A stretch of DNA of 64,000 nucleotides, from positions 124,001-188,000 of the forward strand of contig NZ_JAGGML010000001.1 in NCBI RefSeq assembly GCF_017875275.1, in the 5' to 3' direction. Under the pieces are notes generated by a model. The model was not told the DNA's origin. It saw only the letters and a program-made list of their open reading frames with translations, and made no database searches. The stretch comes from Xanthobacter flavus. GTDB taxonomy: Bacteria; Pseudomonadota; Alphaproteobacteria; Rhizobiales; Xanthobacteraceae. Positions 26,436-33,445 of the stretch are shown here, in pieces. A program made the translations under genes and the position numbers. The stretch's first letter is position 1; each line of letters begins with the position of its first letter.

Positions 26436-27053
26436 TCACATTGCCTTGGTGGTGGGCCGGCGGAGCCAGCCGAATTCGGAGCGAGCGGGCGCCGGCGCGG
26501 TCAGGTCCCACACCAACCAACACCAGTCGGATGAGCCGTTACCGGCCTTCCCGCCATCGGCGAGGAAGGAGCCCGGCGGGCAGGACACGCGGGGCGTGAT
26601 GACCCAGATGCGGTGCGGCGGGTGTTCGGCGAACAGCCCGTTCGCCCGATCAGCACCAGCGAGGAAGCGCACATCCACGAAAGCCGCGACCTTGGCGCTC
26701 GCTTGCCCTATGGCATGGCGGATGAAGGCCTCAGCGCCCTTCGCGCGGAAGAACGGCGGGTTCATCACGATGTTCGGATGAGGCCCATTGGCATCGCCCG
26801 CCAGAAAGTCCGCTTCTGCGACGAACCAGGTGGGCTGCGGCCAGACTCGCTGGCGGATATCCGAGCCATAGGCCTGCACGCCGCAATCAATGAGCGTGCG
26901 CACGATGTTGCCCTGACCACAGCAGGGATCGAACACACGCCCGGCAAAGCGCTCGACAGTGAGGAGCGCCTCGGTCGCGGCGGGCGGCTCGACATACCAG
27001 TCCAGTTGGTCACGCTCCCAGACGTGGGCTTTCTTTTCGACGGCCGCGGTCAT
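26436..27053 (-). CDS. DNA N6-adenine methyltransferase-like protein
   Basis: 205 residues with SAM-binding motif I FDPCCGQGN (41-49) and the catalytic NPPF motif (98-101), both diagnostic of amino-methyltransferases acting on DNA. No target-recognition domain is evident, as in small phage-encoded Dam-like enzymes. It could protect phage DNA from host restriction. ATG 27053 overlaps the preceding stop (ATGA). Confidence 0.75.
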   Translation of the reverse strand: MTAAVEKKAHVWERDQLDWYVEPPAATEALLTVERFAGRVFDPCCGQGNIVRTLIDCGVQAYGSDIRQRVWPQPTWFVAEADFLAGDANGPHPNIVMNPPFFRAKGAEAFIRHAIGQASAKVAAFVDVRFLAGADRANGLFAEHPPHRIWVITPRVSCPPGSFLADGGKAGNGSSDWCWLVWDLTAPAPARSEFGWLRRPTTKAM

Positions 27054-27298
27054 GCGCCCGCCCTCCCCCGCTGGACGCCCATCCACTCCAGGCGCCGCGC
27101 CATCGAGTTGAACCGGGCGATGCGCCGCTCGATGCGCTCCCGATCCTCGGTGTCGAAGACATCCGTGCGCAGCAGCTCGTATTGGTCGGCGTACGCTGCG
27201 CGCCGGAAGTCCTCGGGCGTGGCGAGGCCGGGCTGGGCATCGAACCGGCTCGCCACCTTGTGGACCTCGTGGCCTTCAGCCGGCCTTTGCGGCGTCAT
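27050..27298 (-). CDS. Small phage protein, unknown
   Basis: 82 residues, mostly helical and charged (EDFRRAAYADQYELLRTDVFDTEDRERIERRIARF), with an Arg-rich tail. No family recognised. It is coupled to the methyltransferase gene by ATGA and overlaps the next upstream gene by 23 nt. Confidence 0.55.
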   Translation of the reverse strand: MTPQRPAEGHEVHKVASRFDAQPGLATPEDFRRAAYADQYELLRTDVFDTEDRERIERRIARFNSMARRLEWMGVQRGRAGA

Positions 27299-27470
27299 GG
27301 CTCTTTCCCCTCTTGTTCGCGGCGTCGCCGAGGTGCTGGTGGAGCTTCTCCAGGTCGGGAAGCAGGTGCTCCGCATCCTTGCGGGCGAGCGCGCGGCGAT
27401 CCCGGATGCAGGTCTTCAGCACCGTGCCGAGGGCGGAATGCATTCGCCGGAGTTCGTCGGAGGTCAGCAT
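27276..27470 (-). CDS. Small phage protein, unknown
   Basis: 64 residues, one long amphipathic helix (residues 4-50, LGTVLKTCIRDRRALARKDAEHL region) and a Lys-rich tail. It overlaps both neighbours in the early operon: TGATG at its start, 23 nt at its end. Nothing further can be said from the sequence. Confidence 0.5.
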   Translation of the reverse strand: MLTSDELRRMHSALGTVLKTCIRDRRALARKDAEHLLPDLEKLHQHLGDAANKRGKSHDAAKAG

Positions 27471-27856
27471 CAGGGCCCGCCGATCAGCGGTCCCGAAGGC
27501 CGCCCCAGAAGGCGCCCCACCAAGCCGCCTTGATCGATCGCCTTAGCGCCCGGTCCCGAAGCCGCGCTCGCGCGCTGATCGGCAAGAGCCGCCTCAAGAG
27601 CAGCCACACGCTCAAGAACCTGGGCGAGTAGCTCATCAGTTTCGGCACGAAGCGCCTCCTCTTGCTCTTGCTTCGACCTGACGGTCTCGATTTCGTGGGC
27701 GTCGATGCGGCGGGCCTTGCCGTACCAGAGGTCGAACACCCGCCAATAGGCGAGGCCAGTGCGGCGCGCCGCTCGGGAAATGCGTTCCTTCACGCTGCCG
27801 CCTGGGCCAGCGACGGCGCGAAGGCCGTCCTGCATTTCCTCGGCGAGGGCACTCAT
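27470..27856 (-). CDS. Phage HTH/coiled-coil protein, unknown function
   Basis: 128 residues. The first part (VKERISRAARRTGLAYWRVFDLWYGKARRI) looks like a small helix-turn-helix that recurs in alphaproteobacterial phages. Residues 60-100 form a Glu/Leu coiled coil. I chose ATG 27856 because it overlaps the upstream stop by ATGA and has GGGAG 6 nt upstream; ATG 27883 is possible. It is the third gene of the leftward early operon. Confidence 0.55.
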   Translation of the reverse strand: MSALAEEMQDGLRAVAGPGGSVKERISRAARRTGLAYWRVFDLWYGKARRIDAHEIETVRSKQEQEEALRAETDELLAQVLERVAALEAALADQRASAASGPGAKAIDQGGLVGRLLGRPSGPLIGGP

Positions 27857-28272
27857 GTGCTGCTCCCAAGACTTTTGGGACATCTCCCAATTTCTCCGTG
27901 CTTGGATGGGCCAAGCGAGGAGATGGACACAGGAGATGGATCGGTGAGGACGGGAGCGACACGGCGCGGTGCTTCCAGGCGGGCGCCGGGGTCGCGGGAC
28001 GCGGGAACAGGATCGGGCGTGAAGCGACGGGCCGCCGCCATGGCGACCTTGGCGACGAGCATCCACACGGTGGACTTACGCGGATGGCCAGGAATGACGA
28101 AGCCGCCGGCTCGCGCCGGAAGCCCGGTCACATCGCTGGCTGTCTCCAAGGCGGCAACCTGATAATCGGAGACTTCATCGAGGCCCGAGATGTTGGTGAC
28201 CGTCGCTTCTGCGATTGTGCGGGCCCGGCTCTTGTCGCCGCTGGGCCAGAGCTCGATCCGAATGGCGAGCAT
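27853..28272 (-). CDS. Phage protein, unknown
   Basis: 139 residues. The N-terminal 60 residues are beta-rich (LAIRIELWPSGDKSRARTIAEATVTNISGLDEVSDYQV) and then comes VIPGHPRKSTVWMLVAKVAMAA, a hydrophobic helix. The tail is Pro/Ser-rich. Similar small proteins appear beside early regulators in related prophages, but I recognise no function. It overlaps the genes on both sides. Confidence 0.55.
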   Translation of the reverse strand: MLAIRIELWPSGDKSRARTIAEATVTNISGLDEVSDYQVAALETASDVTGLPARAGGFVIPGHPRKSTVWMLVAKVAMAAARRFTPDPVPASRDPGARLEAPRRVAPVLTDPSPVSISSLGPSKHGEIGRCPKSLGSST

Positions 28273-28514
28273 CACGCCACCTCGGAGGTGGATGCGCGGA
28301 CCTTGCGAGTAGCGCGGCGTGCTGCTTGGAGGCTTTCCCAGGTCACACCCTGGATGCTCCTCTCGCTGGCGGCTTTTATGAGCCGATCCCAATATTCAAT
28401 CGGGATCGACCCTCTGGCTTTCATGGTCCGGGCGTGGCTGTCGGGAATCTCCAGGATTGCGGAGATCACGGACACGCCGCCAAAATCGGAGAAGATCTGA
28501 TCAAAGCCGCTCAT
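28272..28514 (-). CDS. Cro-like HTH protein
   Basis: 80 residues. Residues 1-50 form a Cro/Carph-type helix-turn-helix (FGGVSVISAILEIPDSHARTMKARGSIP with YWDRLIKAA after it), the GSIP-x-x-x-W element being usual for such phage regulators. A basic tail follows. It is the first gene leftward from the operator array and diverges from the CI-like repressor, so it is the expected lytic counterpart. No Shine-Dalgarno sequence is present and the predicted start of transcription lies about 2 nt before the ATG. Confidence 0.75.
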   Translation of the reverse strand: MSGFDQIFSDFGGVSVISAILEIPDSHARTMKARGSIPIEYWDRLIKAASERSIQGVTWESLQAARRATRKVRASTSEVA

Positions 28515-28522
28515 GACATCTA

Positions 28523-28551
28523 TCGCTACATGGCGTGGCGATATCAGTCAA
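28523..28551 (-). promoter_or_regulatory. Leftward early promoter (PR-like)
   Basis: On the minus strand TTGACT, 17 nt, TAGCGA. Its surroundings nearly repeat the rightward promoter at 31560-31588 (CTGTATTGAC, then ATATCGC, then GTAGCG in both). Operator 28524-28540 covers its spacer and -10, and operator 28549-28565 covers its -35, so bound repressor would block it. Confidence 0.65.
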
Positions 28552-28589
28552 TACAGCATGTGGCGCTTTAGGCGCTACATTCTGAGGCG
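28524..28589. promoter_or_regulatory. Three 17-bp repressor operators between cI-like and cro-like genes
   Basis: Three imperfect inverted repeats of the form CGCTAC-N5-GTRGCG: 28524-28540 (CGCTACATGGCGTGGCG), 28549-28565 (CAATACAGCATGTGGCG) and 28573-28589 (CGCTACATTCTGAGGCG). Centres are 25 and 24 bp apart, as in a lambda-like OR region. The third site ends immediately before the repressor ATG at 28590, where binding would allow autorepression. Confidence 0.7.
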
Positions 28590-29309
28590 ATGGAAAAGGA
28601 TCCGGTGAAAATCGCTCAGGGCAAGCGGCTGGCAGAAGCCAGGAAACTCGCGGGCTATCGCTCCGCGCGAGAGGCGGCGCTGGAGAACAACTGGCCGGAA
28701 AGCTCATACCGCGCCCACGAGGGGGGCACCAGAACCATCGGCCAGAACGACGCCGAGCGGTATGCAAAGCGATTCGGGAACACCACCGCTGAACATATCC
28801 TTTTCGGTTCAGGAGGCATCGACGCGGCAGCACCACCGGCGAAGTCCGCTATGCCCGAGCCGAATGCAACCTACCCGTTGCCAGTGACCTTCTCGCATAA
28901 GAAGCTGCCGGTTTATGGCCACGCGGCAGGCGGCATGGACGACGACGGCAAGTTCATTCTCAACGGGCAGAAAATCGCTGACGTGCTCTGCCCGCCCGCC
29001 CTCGAAAATGTCGTGGGCGCCTATGCGGTTTATCACACGGGCGATTCGATGCTCCCCCGGTATGAGCCGGGAGACCTACTCACCATCCACCCCGGGCTGC
29101 CCGTCAAGAAGGGCGACTATGTCTTGGTTCAGATCCGCGGCGAGGACGGTGACCCGCCCTATGGCTACGTGAAGCGGTTCGTCACCAAGAACGCCAAGGA
29201 GCTGGTCCTCGAGCAGCTAAACCCGCCGGATGGCCATAGCCACACCCTCCGATTCCCGGCGGATCGCGTCCTGACGGTGCACCGGATTTTCTCATCTGGG
29301 ATTGGTTGA
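28590..29309 (+). CDS. CI-like S24 repressor
   Basis: 239 residues. Residues 8-70 form an HTH_3-like DNA-binding domain (KRLAEARKLAGYRSAREAALENNWPESSYR reads as the helix pair). Residues 105-235 are an S24/LexA-type self-cleavage domain with Ser153 in GDSMLPRYEPGD, Lys195 in GYVKRF, and a candidate Ala113-Gly114 cleavage bond. It should hold the prophage silent and be inactivated by RecA on DNA damage. Divergent from the Cro-like gene, with an operator right before its ATG. Confidence 0.88.
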   Translation: MEKDPVKIAQGKRLAEARKLAGYRSAREAALENNWPESSYRAHEGGTRTIGQNDAERYAKRFGNTTAEHILFGSGGIDAAAPPAKSAMPEPNATYPLPVTFSHKKLPVYGHAAGGMDDDGKFILNGQKIADVLCPPALENVVGAYAVYHTGDSMLPRYEPGDLLTIHPGLPVKKGDYVLVQIRGEDGDPPYGYVKRFVTKNAKELVLEQLNPPDGHSHTLRFPADRVLTVHRIFSSGIG

Positions 29310-29403
29310 CTTCTCCCCACATTCCACAACCGCAGATTCGATTCGACTCGCGCTACAGCTTCGGCAAAAATGGGAACATAACGTGAACTTATTGGGGCGC
29401 AGC

Positions 29404-29646
29404 ATGAGCGGCGAGCCGGGAGAAGTGTTGCTATCAAAGGTTTTCTCAACGCTGGTTTTGTGCCGCGACTGCGGCCGCGGAGGCGTCTTGTTCGCCCGTG
29501 AGCTGGGTCGATGGCAGCTTCCCCTGGACGCAACCACAACCCATCTGCGGGACCGCCTGTTCTGCCGCTCGTGCCGCGACAAGGGACTGCCCGGCAAAAG
29601 GATGACCGTGGAGGCGTTCCCTGCCCCCGAAGGAGCTGTGGCATGA
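29404..29646 (+). CDS. Zinc-ribbon-like small protein, unknown
   Basis: 80 residues with two Cys pairs, CRDC and CRSC, about 40 residues apart, enough for one zinc ribbon. ATG 29404 has GGGG 8 nt before it; in-frame GTG 29383 is an alternative. It follows the repressor in the same direction and may be expressed in the lysogen. No known family. Confidence 0.55.
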   Translation: MSGEPGEVLLSKVFSTLVLCRDCGRGGVLFARELGRWQLPLDATTTHLRDRLFCRSCRDKGLPGKRMTVEAFPAPEGAVA

Positions 29647-29903
29647 CCGAACCGACAACCATTCACGTCCTTCAAGCGTTCATCGAGGTGGACGGCTTTG
29701 CCTGCGCTGAGGAGCCGATCCAGTGCGTATCCGCCTCGGACGCCCGCGCGAAAGCCCGCGCGCTGAAGGACAAGAAGGCGGGTATCATCGCGTGGTCCCG
29801 AACTTCCGCCGATCCCTCTCTGGGAGAGTGGAGCGCTCCGGTGGTTCTCGCGAGATATGGCAAGATTCCAGAGGAATTTGAGACCGGAGGAGGCGTGGAC
29901 TGA
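29643..29903 (+). CDS. Small phage protein, unknown
   Basis: 86 residues: a strand-helix pattern (HVLQAFIEVDGFACAEEPIQC, ASDARAKARALKDKKAGIIAWSRTS) that may be a small alpha/beta fold. The start overlaps the preceding stop (ATGA), so the two are one transcript with the repressor. Function not recognisable. Confidence 0.5.
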   Translation: MTEPTTIHVLQAFIEVDGFACAEEPIQCVSASDARAKARALKDKKAGIIAWSRTSADPSLGEWSAPVVLARYGKIPEEFETGGGVD

Positions 29904-29922
29904 CCACTGAAACGAGAATTAA

Positions 29923-30558
29923 CTACTGCTGGAATGAATTGGATTTTTCATCCCAGACCTTGATTCCAATTTTGATCGCTTCGGGATTCGACACGAAATT
30001 CATGTCCGATGCGGAAGCGCGGAACATCACCCTTAGAAATTCGAGATCGGTCCCTATCGTTTTCAGATAGTCGGCGACATCGAGAACGGTCTTTTGGGTG
30101 TCGCGCTCCAGCTCCCTCATGTCGGCCGCGGTGTACGCTTTGCCATCTGGGATTTGGCTTTCCCAAGAATGGAAGCCCAAAAGGCTGGTGGACGACTTCG
30201 TCCGCCAAGGCTTTCCCGCGCCATCCTGCCCTGCCAGGAACGCCAGGGCGCAAGCGCTTAGGCAAATCGCCCCGTTTCCCTCAATGACGGTTCGCACTCC
30301 GAGTTCGTGGAATGCAAGGCCCAGGCGCATTCCTTCGTAGAGCCGGCCACCCGGGGAATCCAGATAGATGGCCACCCGCTTTCTGGTCGGGACCGAAGCG
30401 AGATATTTCCGAAAGCGGGCCGCATCGCCCGGCTCAATCTTCCCTCTGGCCATCACGGCCGCCAGCGTCGCGCTATCGTTCTCGTGCCGGGAAAACTCCA
30501 GCGCAAGGGCGGAAGTGGTGCCAACAATTAATGCTACGATTGCCGCAACGATCCGCAT
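29923..30558 (-). CDS. Exported ClpP-like protein
   Basis: 211 residues. A signal peptide with a likely cut after ALA near residue 19 is followed by a ClpP/crotonase-like fold: strand YLDSPGGRLYEGMRLG (67-71 is DSPGG), then GAICLSACALAFLAG with candidate nucleophile Ser101, then LLGFHSW with a possible catalytic His. It resembles predicted periplasmic ClpP-like proteins rather than cytosolic ClpP. It is alone on the minus strand next to the immunity genes, so it is probably a cargo gene expressed in the lysogen. Substrate unknown. Confidence 0.65.
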   Translation of the reverse strand: MRIVAAIVALIVGTTSALALEFSRHENDSATLAAVMARGKIEPGDAARFRKYLASVPTRKRVAIYLDSPGGRLYEGMRLGLAFHELGVRTVIEGNGAICLSACALAFLAGQDGAGKPWRTKSSTSLLGFHSWESQIPDGKAYTAADMRELERDTQKTVLDVADYLKTIGTDLEFLRVMFRASASDMNFVSNPEAIKIGIKVWDEKSNSFQQ

Positions 30559-30612
30559 TGTCCCGCGCCAATTGGAGACCCGTATACTACCGAACCGCGA
30601 CAGGGGGAATCA

Positions 30613-30990
30613 ATGCACTCAAGGCTTGGACTGAACGAAGGGGATCTGACCTACCTCATCAATAAGGCTTCTGAAATCGGACAACTTCATGGACAATTAG
30701 AACAGCGCCGCAAGTATGTTAATTTCCAATGGGCGGCGGGAGTGATTTTTCTATTACTTGGGATTGCAGACATTATTTACCCGGCCCAGAAGTGCGGGCC
30801 GGTGCGAGACGGGATGATAACCTACGGCACCCTCTGCGGCACCCTCGGACTATTCTTTTTGGCGTTCGCTTTTTCCAATCATGAAACGCTAAAGTTTCTA
30901 CGGGAAAAAATCCGTGACACCACTGCGGTGTTTGAAAGCGAACGCCGTCACGCCATCAAATCTATCTCTGGTTCAACGACTGAGAAGTGA
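30613..30990 (+). CDS. Two-TM membrane protein, possible superinfection-exclusion type
   Basis: 125 residues. Two hydrophobic helices at about 40-58 (WAAGVIFLLLGIADII) and 70-88 (LCGTLGLFFLAFAF) are joined by a short loop with Cys residues, with charged helices before and after. The coding region is clearly more AT-rich than the phage genes. Small membrane proteins beside the repressor often alter superinfection, but this is inference. No family recognised. Confidence 0.55.
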   Translation: MHSRLGLNEGDLTYLINKASEIGQLHGQLEQRRKYVNFQWAAGVIFLLLGIADIIYPAQKCGPVRDGMITYGTLCGTLGLFFLAFAFSNHETLKFLREKIRDTTAVFESERRHAIKSISGSTTEK

Positions 30991-31545
30991 ACTATTGGTA
31001 CCTCGCGCCCGCATATCTCATTCCATAAGTCCTGCAACAATAACAAAATATTGAATCTGTTTAAGGTATATCACTCTATAAACCCTATCTTATTATCGAC
31101 TTTACGCTCCAACCTCCCAACCATACCAGCTCGTTAGAACATGCAGCGTCTCCCGGCGCGTGCGCGGCGCTGCGGCCTTCCGCCGGCGGGCCATCGTGGG
31201 CCGGCCGGACGTCGCACGAACCAGGTTCCGCTGCATGCTGGCCGAGGGGAGGCTTTGGACACCCCCACGTCTCGCATGCGAGCTGCGGCCCTATCGGGCG
31301 CTTCGCCGCAGCCTGCCGCCGTATTCGTCCGCAGTGCCCTGCGTCGGGGTCCGCCGCTTTGGTTCGGCGTGGACTGTGACCCGCTCCCTCTTTCACCCGG
31401 CGCCTCGGTAATCCGCCAGACGATTCCCCGCCTACTCAGCCGGGACCCTTCTCAGGGAATCGTTGCCACCGCTCGTCTCTGCCCGCTCCTCGCACGGCAC
31501 GTCGAGCCATCGACACAGGCGAACATACGTCTCGACACAAAAAAA
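30991..31545. other. Non-coding stretch between cargo genes and rightward operon
   Basis: About 555 bases. The first 140 are AT-rich (around 31000-31130) and the rest is GC-rich. Open frames exist on both strands (for example 31160-31411 plus, 31085-31396 minus), but their composition is that of chance frames rich in Arg, Pro and Ala, without ribosome sites. I see no gene I can support. It may hold a remnant or an untranslated RNA. Confidence 0.4.
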
Positions 31546-31588
31546 CGCTACACCCTGTATTGACGAATATCGCTACACGGCGTAGCGT
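31546..31588 (+). promoter_or_regulatory. Rightward early promoter with two repressor operators (PL-like)
   Basis: Promoter TTGACG (31560-31565), 17 nt, TAGCGT (31583-31588). Operators CGCTACACCCTGTATTG (31546-31562) and CGCTACACGGCGTAGCG (31571-31587, a perfect repeat with 5-nt centre) overlap the -35 and the spacer/-10; their centres are 25 bp apart. The same sites are found at the repressor gene 3 kb away, so the repressor should control both operons. Confidence 0.7.
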
Positions 31589-31615
31589 CACTACATCGAA
31601 AGGGGAGCGGACACG

Positions 31616-31972
31616 ATGACCAGCCAGACCGATGTTGCCGAGGCGAAACCGGCACCCGGCCCATACGAGGTCGGAGAGGACGACGAACTCAACGGGTGCC
31701 CTTTCATTCCGATCATCGCGGCTGACCGCGGCTGCATCGCGGAGGTGGTCCCTGATTATTCCGAAGACCGGCCACATCTCGGCAAACGCGAACGAGCGAC
31801 AGCTCTCCTCCTCGTCGCCGCGCCGGAGCTGCTGAGGGAAGTCATCCAATGCTCCGTGGAGCTGCGCGAGGCTGCCAAGCTCATTCGCGACCGCTTACCG
31901 GGCGTTGCCGGCATCTATGACGCCGCTGCCCAACGCGCGGAAATGACCGCCGCCAAAGCGAAGGGGCGCTGA
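31616..31972 (+). CDS. First gene of the rightward operon, unknown
   Basis: 118 residues. The head GPYEVGEDDELNG and the helix ATALLLVAAPELLREVIQCSVELREAAKLI give the layout of small phage proteins that precede recombination genes (a beta hairpin then a long helix). AGGGGAG lies about 10 nt before ATG 31616. Function unknown. Confidence 0.6.
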   Translation: MTSQTDVAEAKPAPGPYEVGEDDELNGCPFIPIIAADRGCIAEVVPDYSEDRPHLGKRERATALLLVAAPELLREVIQCSVELREAAKLIRDRLPGVAGIYDAAAQRAEMTAAKAKGR

Positions 31973-31973
31973 G

Positions 31974-32366
31974 ATGCGGTCCCACCTCGCCCCCCGCCTT
32001 GAGATCGACCAGGAAGCCGTCGCGGCGCTGGCCAACGAGCAGTACCTCGCTTGGCGCGCCTCCTGGCAGAAGCGCTCTCCCGAGTGCCGCCCGAGCGACA
32101 AGGATCTGCTCCGTCAGGCCGGCACCTGGGCGCGTGCGACCGCTGAGGCGGCCCAATCCCTTGCCGTGGAGCGCGACCGCCGCGCCCGGCTCACCGAGGC
32201 GCAGCGTGAGATCGAGGATCTCCTCGACTGGCGCGCCCGGATCAGCAACCCACTCACCTGCCCGGACAGCCTCTTTCAGGCCTGTGGCAGCGAGCGCGTG
32301 AACACCGAACTGGCGCGGGTTGATGCGCGCCTTTCCGCCCTTGCCGCCGACAGGAGCGCCGCATGA
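31974..32366 (+). CDS. Phage helical protein, unknown
   Basis: 130 residues, almost entirely helical, with a coiled-coil-like centre (RATAEAAQSLAVERDRRARL) and a second helix at the C-terminus. It begins 1 nt after the previous stop. No recognised domain. Confidence 0.55.
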   Translation: MRSHLAPRLEIDQEAVAALANEQYLAWRASWQKRSPECRPSDKDLLRQAGTWARATAEAAQSLAVERDRRARLTEAQREIEDLLDWRARISNPLTCPDSLFQACGSERVNTELARVDARLSALAADRSAA

Positions 32367-32584
32367 GCAAGCACGACGAGATCCAGTGCGAGTTCCGAGT
32401 CCTCGGAATTCCCGAAGAGGCGCGGGCGATCGACGACAGCCTGACCATCCGCATGGACCGATTCAATTTCCACGGCATCAGCATGCGCGTTGAAAGCCCG
32501 GTTCTGGCTCAGGAGCTGGCCGACGCGATCAACACGGTGCTGGAGGGCCACCGCGCCCGCACCCCCATTCGGCGGGCGGGCTGA
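32363..32584 (+). CDS. Small phage protein, unknown
   Basis: 73 residues with a beta-rich first half (EIQCEFRVLGIPEEA, LTIRMDRFNFHGISMRVES) and a C-terminal helix. ATGA overlap with the previous gene. Codon use fits the operon. Function unknown. Confidence 0.5.
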   Translation: MSKHDEIQCEFRVLGIPEEARAIDDSLTIRMDRFNFHGISMRVESPVLAQELADAINTVLEGHRARTPIRRAG

Positions 32585-32587
32585 CCA

Positions 32588-32839
32588 ATGCGCCTTCCCC
32601 TGCCCTTCCTGCGTCGTCGCAGGTCCAAGACAAGCGCCGCCATCGTGGCCGCGCCTGAGCCGCCGCGCCTTTCCGCATGCCCTGATCCGGGCGCGGCGGC
32701 TCCAACCCTTTCCCCCTTCGCCGAGGCTGTGCTCGCCGGTGCCGTCATCGCGAACCAGGCGGTGGCGGCGGGGCTCACCCTCTCCCTGCTGCCGGGCCAG
32801 CTCTTCGTCGCGGCCGCCTCCGGCTGGAGCGCCCGATGA
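32588..32839 (+). CDS. Small phage protein with hydrophobic C-terminal half
   Basis: 83 residues. A basic head (FLRRRRSK) is followed by an Ala/Pro linker and a hydrophobic, Ala/Leu-rich stretch (residues 43-75, FAEAVLAGAVIANQAVAAG) that could be membrane-bound. It starts 3 nt after the previous stop and overlaps the next tiny gene. Unknown function. Confidence 0.45.
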   Translation: MRLPLPFLRRRRSKTSAAIVAAPEPPRLSACPDPGAAAPTLSPFAEAVLAGAVIANQAVAAGLTLSLLPGQLFVAAASGWSAR

Positions 32840-32949
32840 TCGCTGTCCTCGCCACCTCGGCCGCAGCGCTCGGTCTCGCCATCGCGTTCGGTGTGCTGCT
32901 GGCGGACGCATCGATGTGGATCAGGAGCCGGCGGCGCAACCGCCTCTGA
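32836..32949 (+). CDS. 37-residue single-TM protein
   Basis: A small frame starting at ATG 32836 in an ATGA overlap with the previous stop. One hydrophobic helix (residues 2-22, ending VLLADAS) is followed by an Arg-rich tail (RSRRRNRL), giving a positive-inside single-span peptide. Such peptides are common in early phage operons. Function unknown; the coupling supports its being real. Confidence 0.45.
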   Translation: MIAVLATSAAALGLAIAFGVLLADASMWIRSRRRNRL

Positions 32950-33013
32950 CCAACCCGCGGCCGGCGCCATGCCCGCCGCTTCAACGGCCCAAGGGCCATC
33001 CATGGAGTGAAAG

Positions 33014-33433
33014 ATGGGACTTGCTGAAGCACTTGTTGCGGTGATCACCGAAGGCAGCCCACGGCCCTTCCGACTGGCATCTGCCGAGGAGCAGGCGGCC
33101 ACCTTGAAGGAGGTTGCGCAGCGCTACGCCGCGGGCTGTCCGTTCCAGCCGGGGGACCTCGTGACACCCCGCCCTCATCACAACCTCATCGGCGTCGGCC
33201 GACCGCATGTTGTCCTCGAGGTGATCGACGATCCGCTGGATGCTCCGGTCGCCGGCTCCACGAAGCCGTCCGATTACGGCAACCCGGCCTTCGGCGCCCG
33301 TCTCGATATGCGCACGGCCTCCGTCGCCGATGACGGCGTGGTGTGCGCCTGGTGGGGCGAGAGCTGGCAGTTCGAGCCCTACGTGGCCCCTGAGCAGCCC
33401 CCGGCCGCCGCCCCCGAATCTGCGGCCGCCTGA
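33014..33433 (+). CDS. Phage protein, unknown (SH3-like outline)
   Basis: 139 residues. The centre (FQPGDLVTPRPHHNLIGVGRPHVVLEVID, then DGVVCAWWGESWQFEPY) has the strand pattern of small beta-barrel proteins such as DUF2158 relatives. A helix precedes it and a Pro/Ala tail follows. Part of the recombination operon; function unknown. Confidence 0.55.
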   Translation: MGLAEALVAVITEGSPRPFRLASAEEQAATLKEVAQRYAAGCPFQPGDLVTPRPHHNLIGVGRPHVVLEVIDDPLDAPVAGSTKPSDYGNPAFGARLDMRTASVADDGVVCAWWGESWQFEPYVAPEQPPAAAPESAAA

Positions 33434-33445
33434 GGCCTACGCCCC

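Noticed and set aside
31141-31563. Possible protein-coding frames in the gap before the rightward operon
   Set aside because: Arg/Pro/Ala-rich without ribosome sites, and one runs through the operator sites; both strands are equally open, so no gene is supported.
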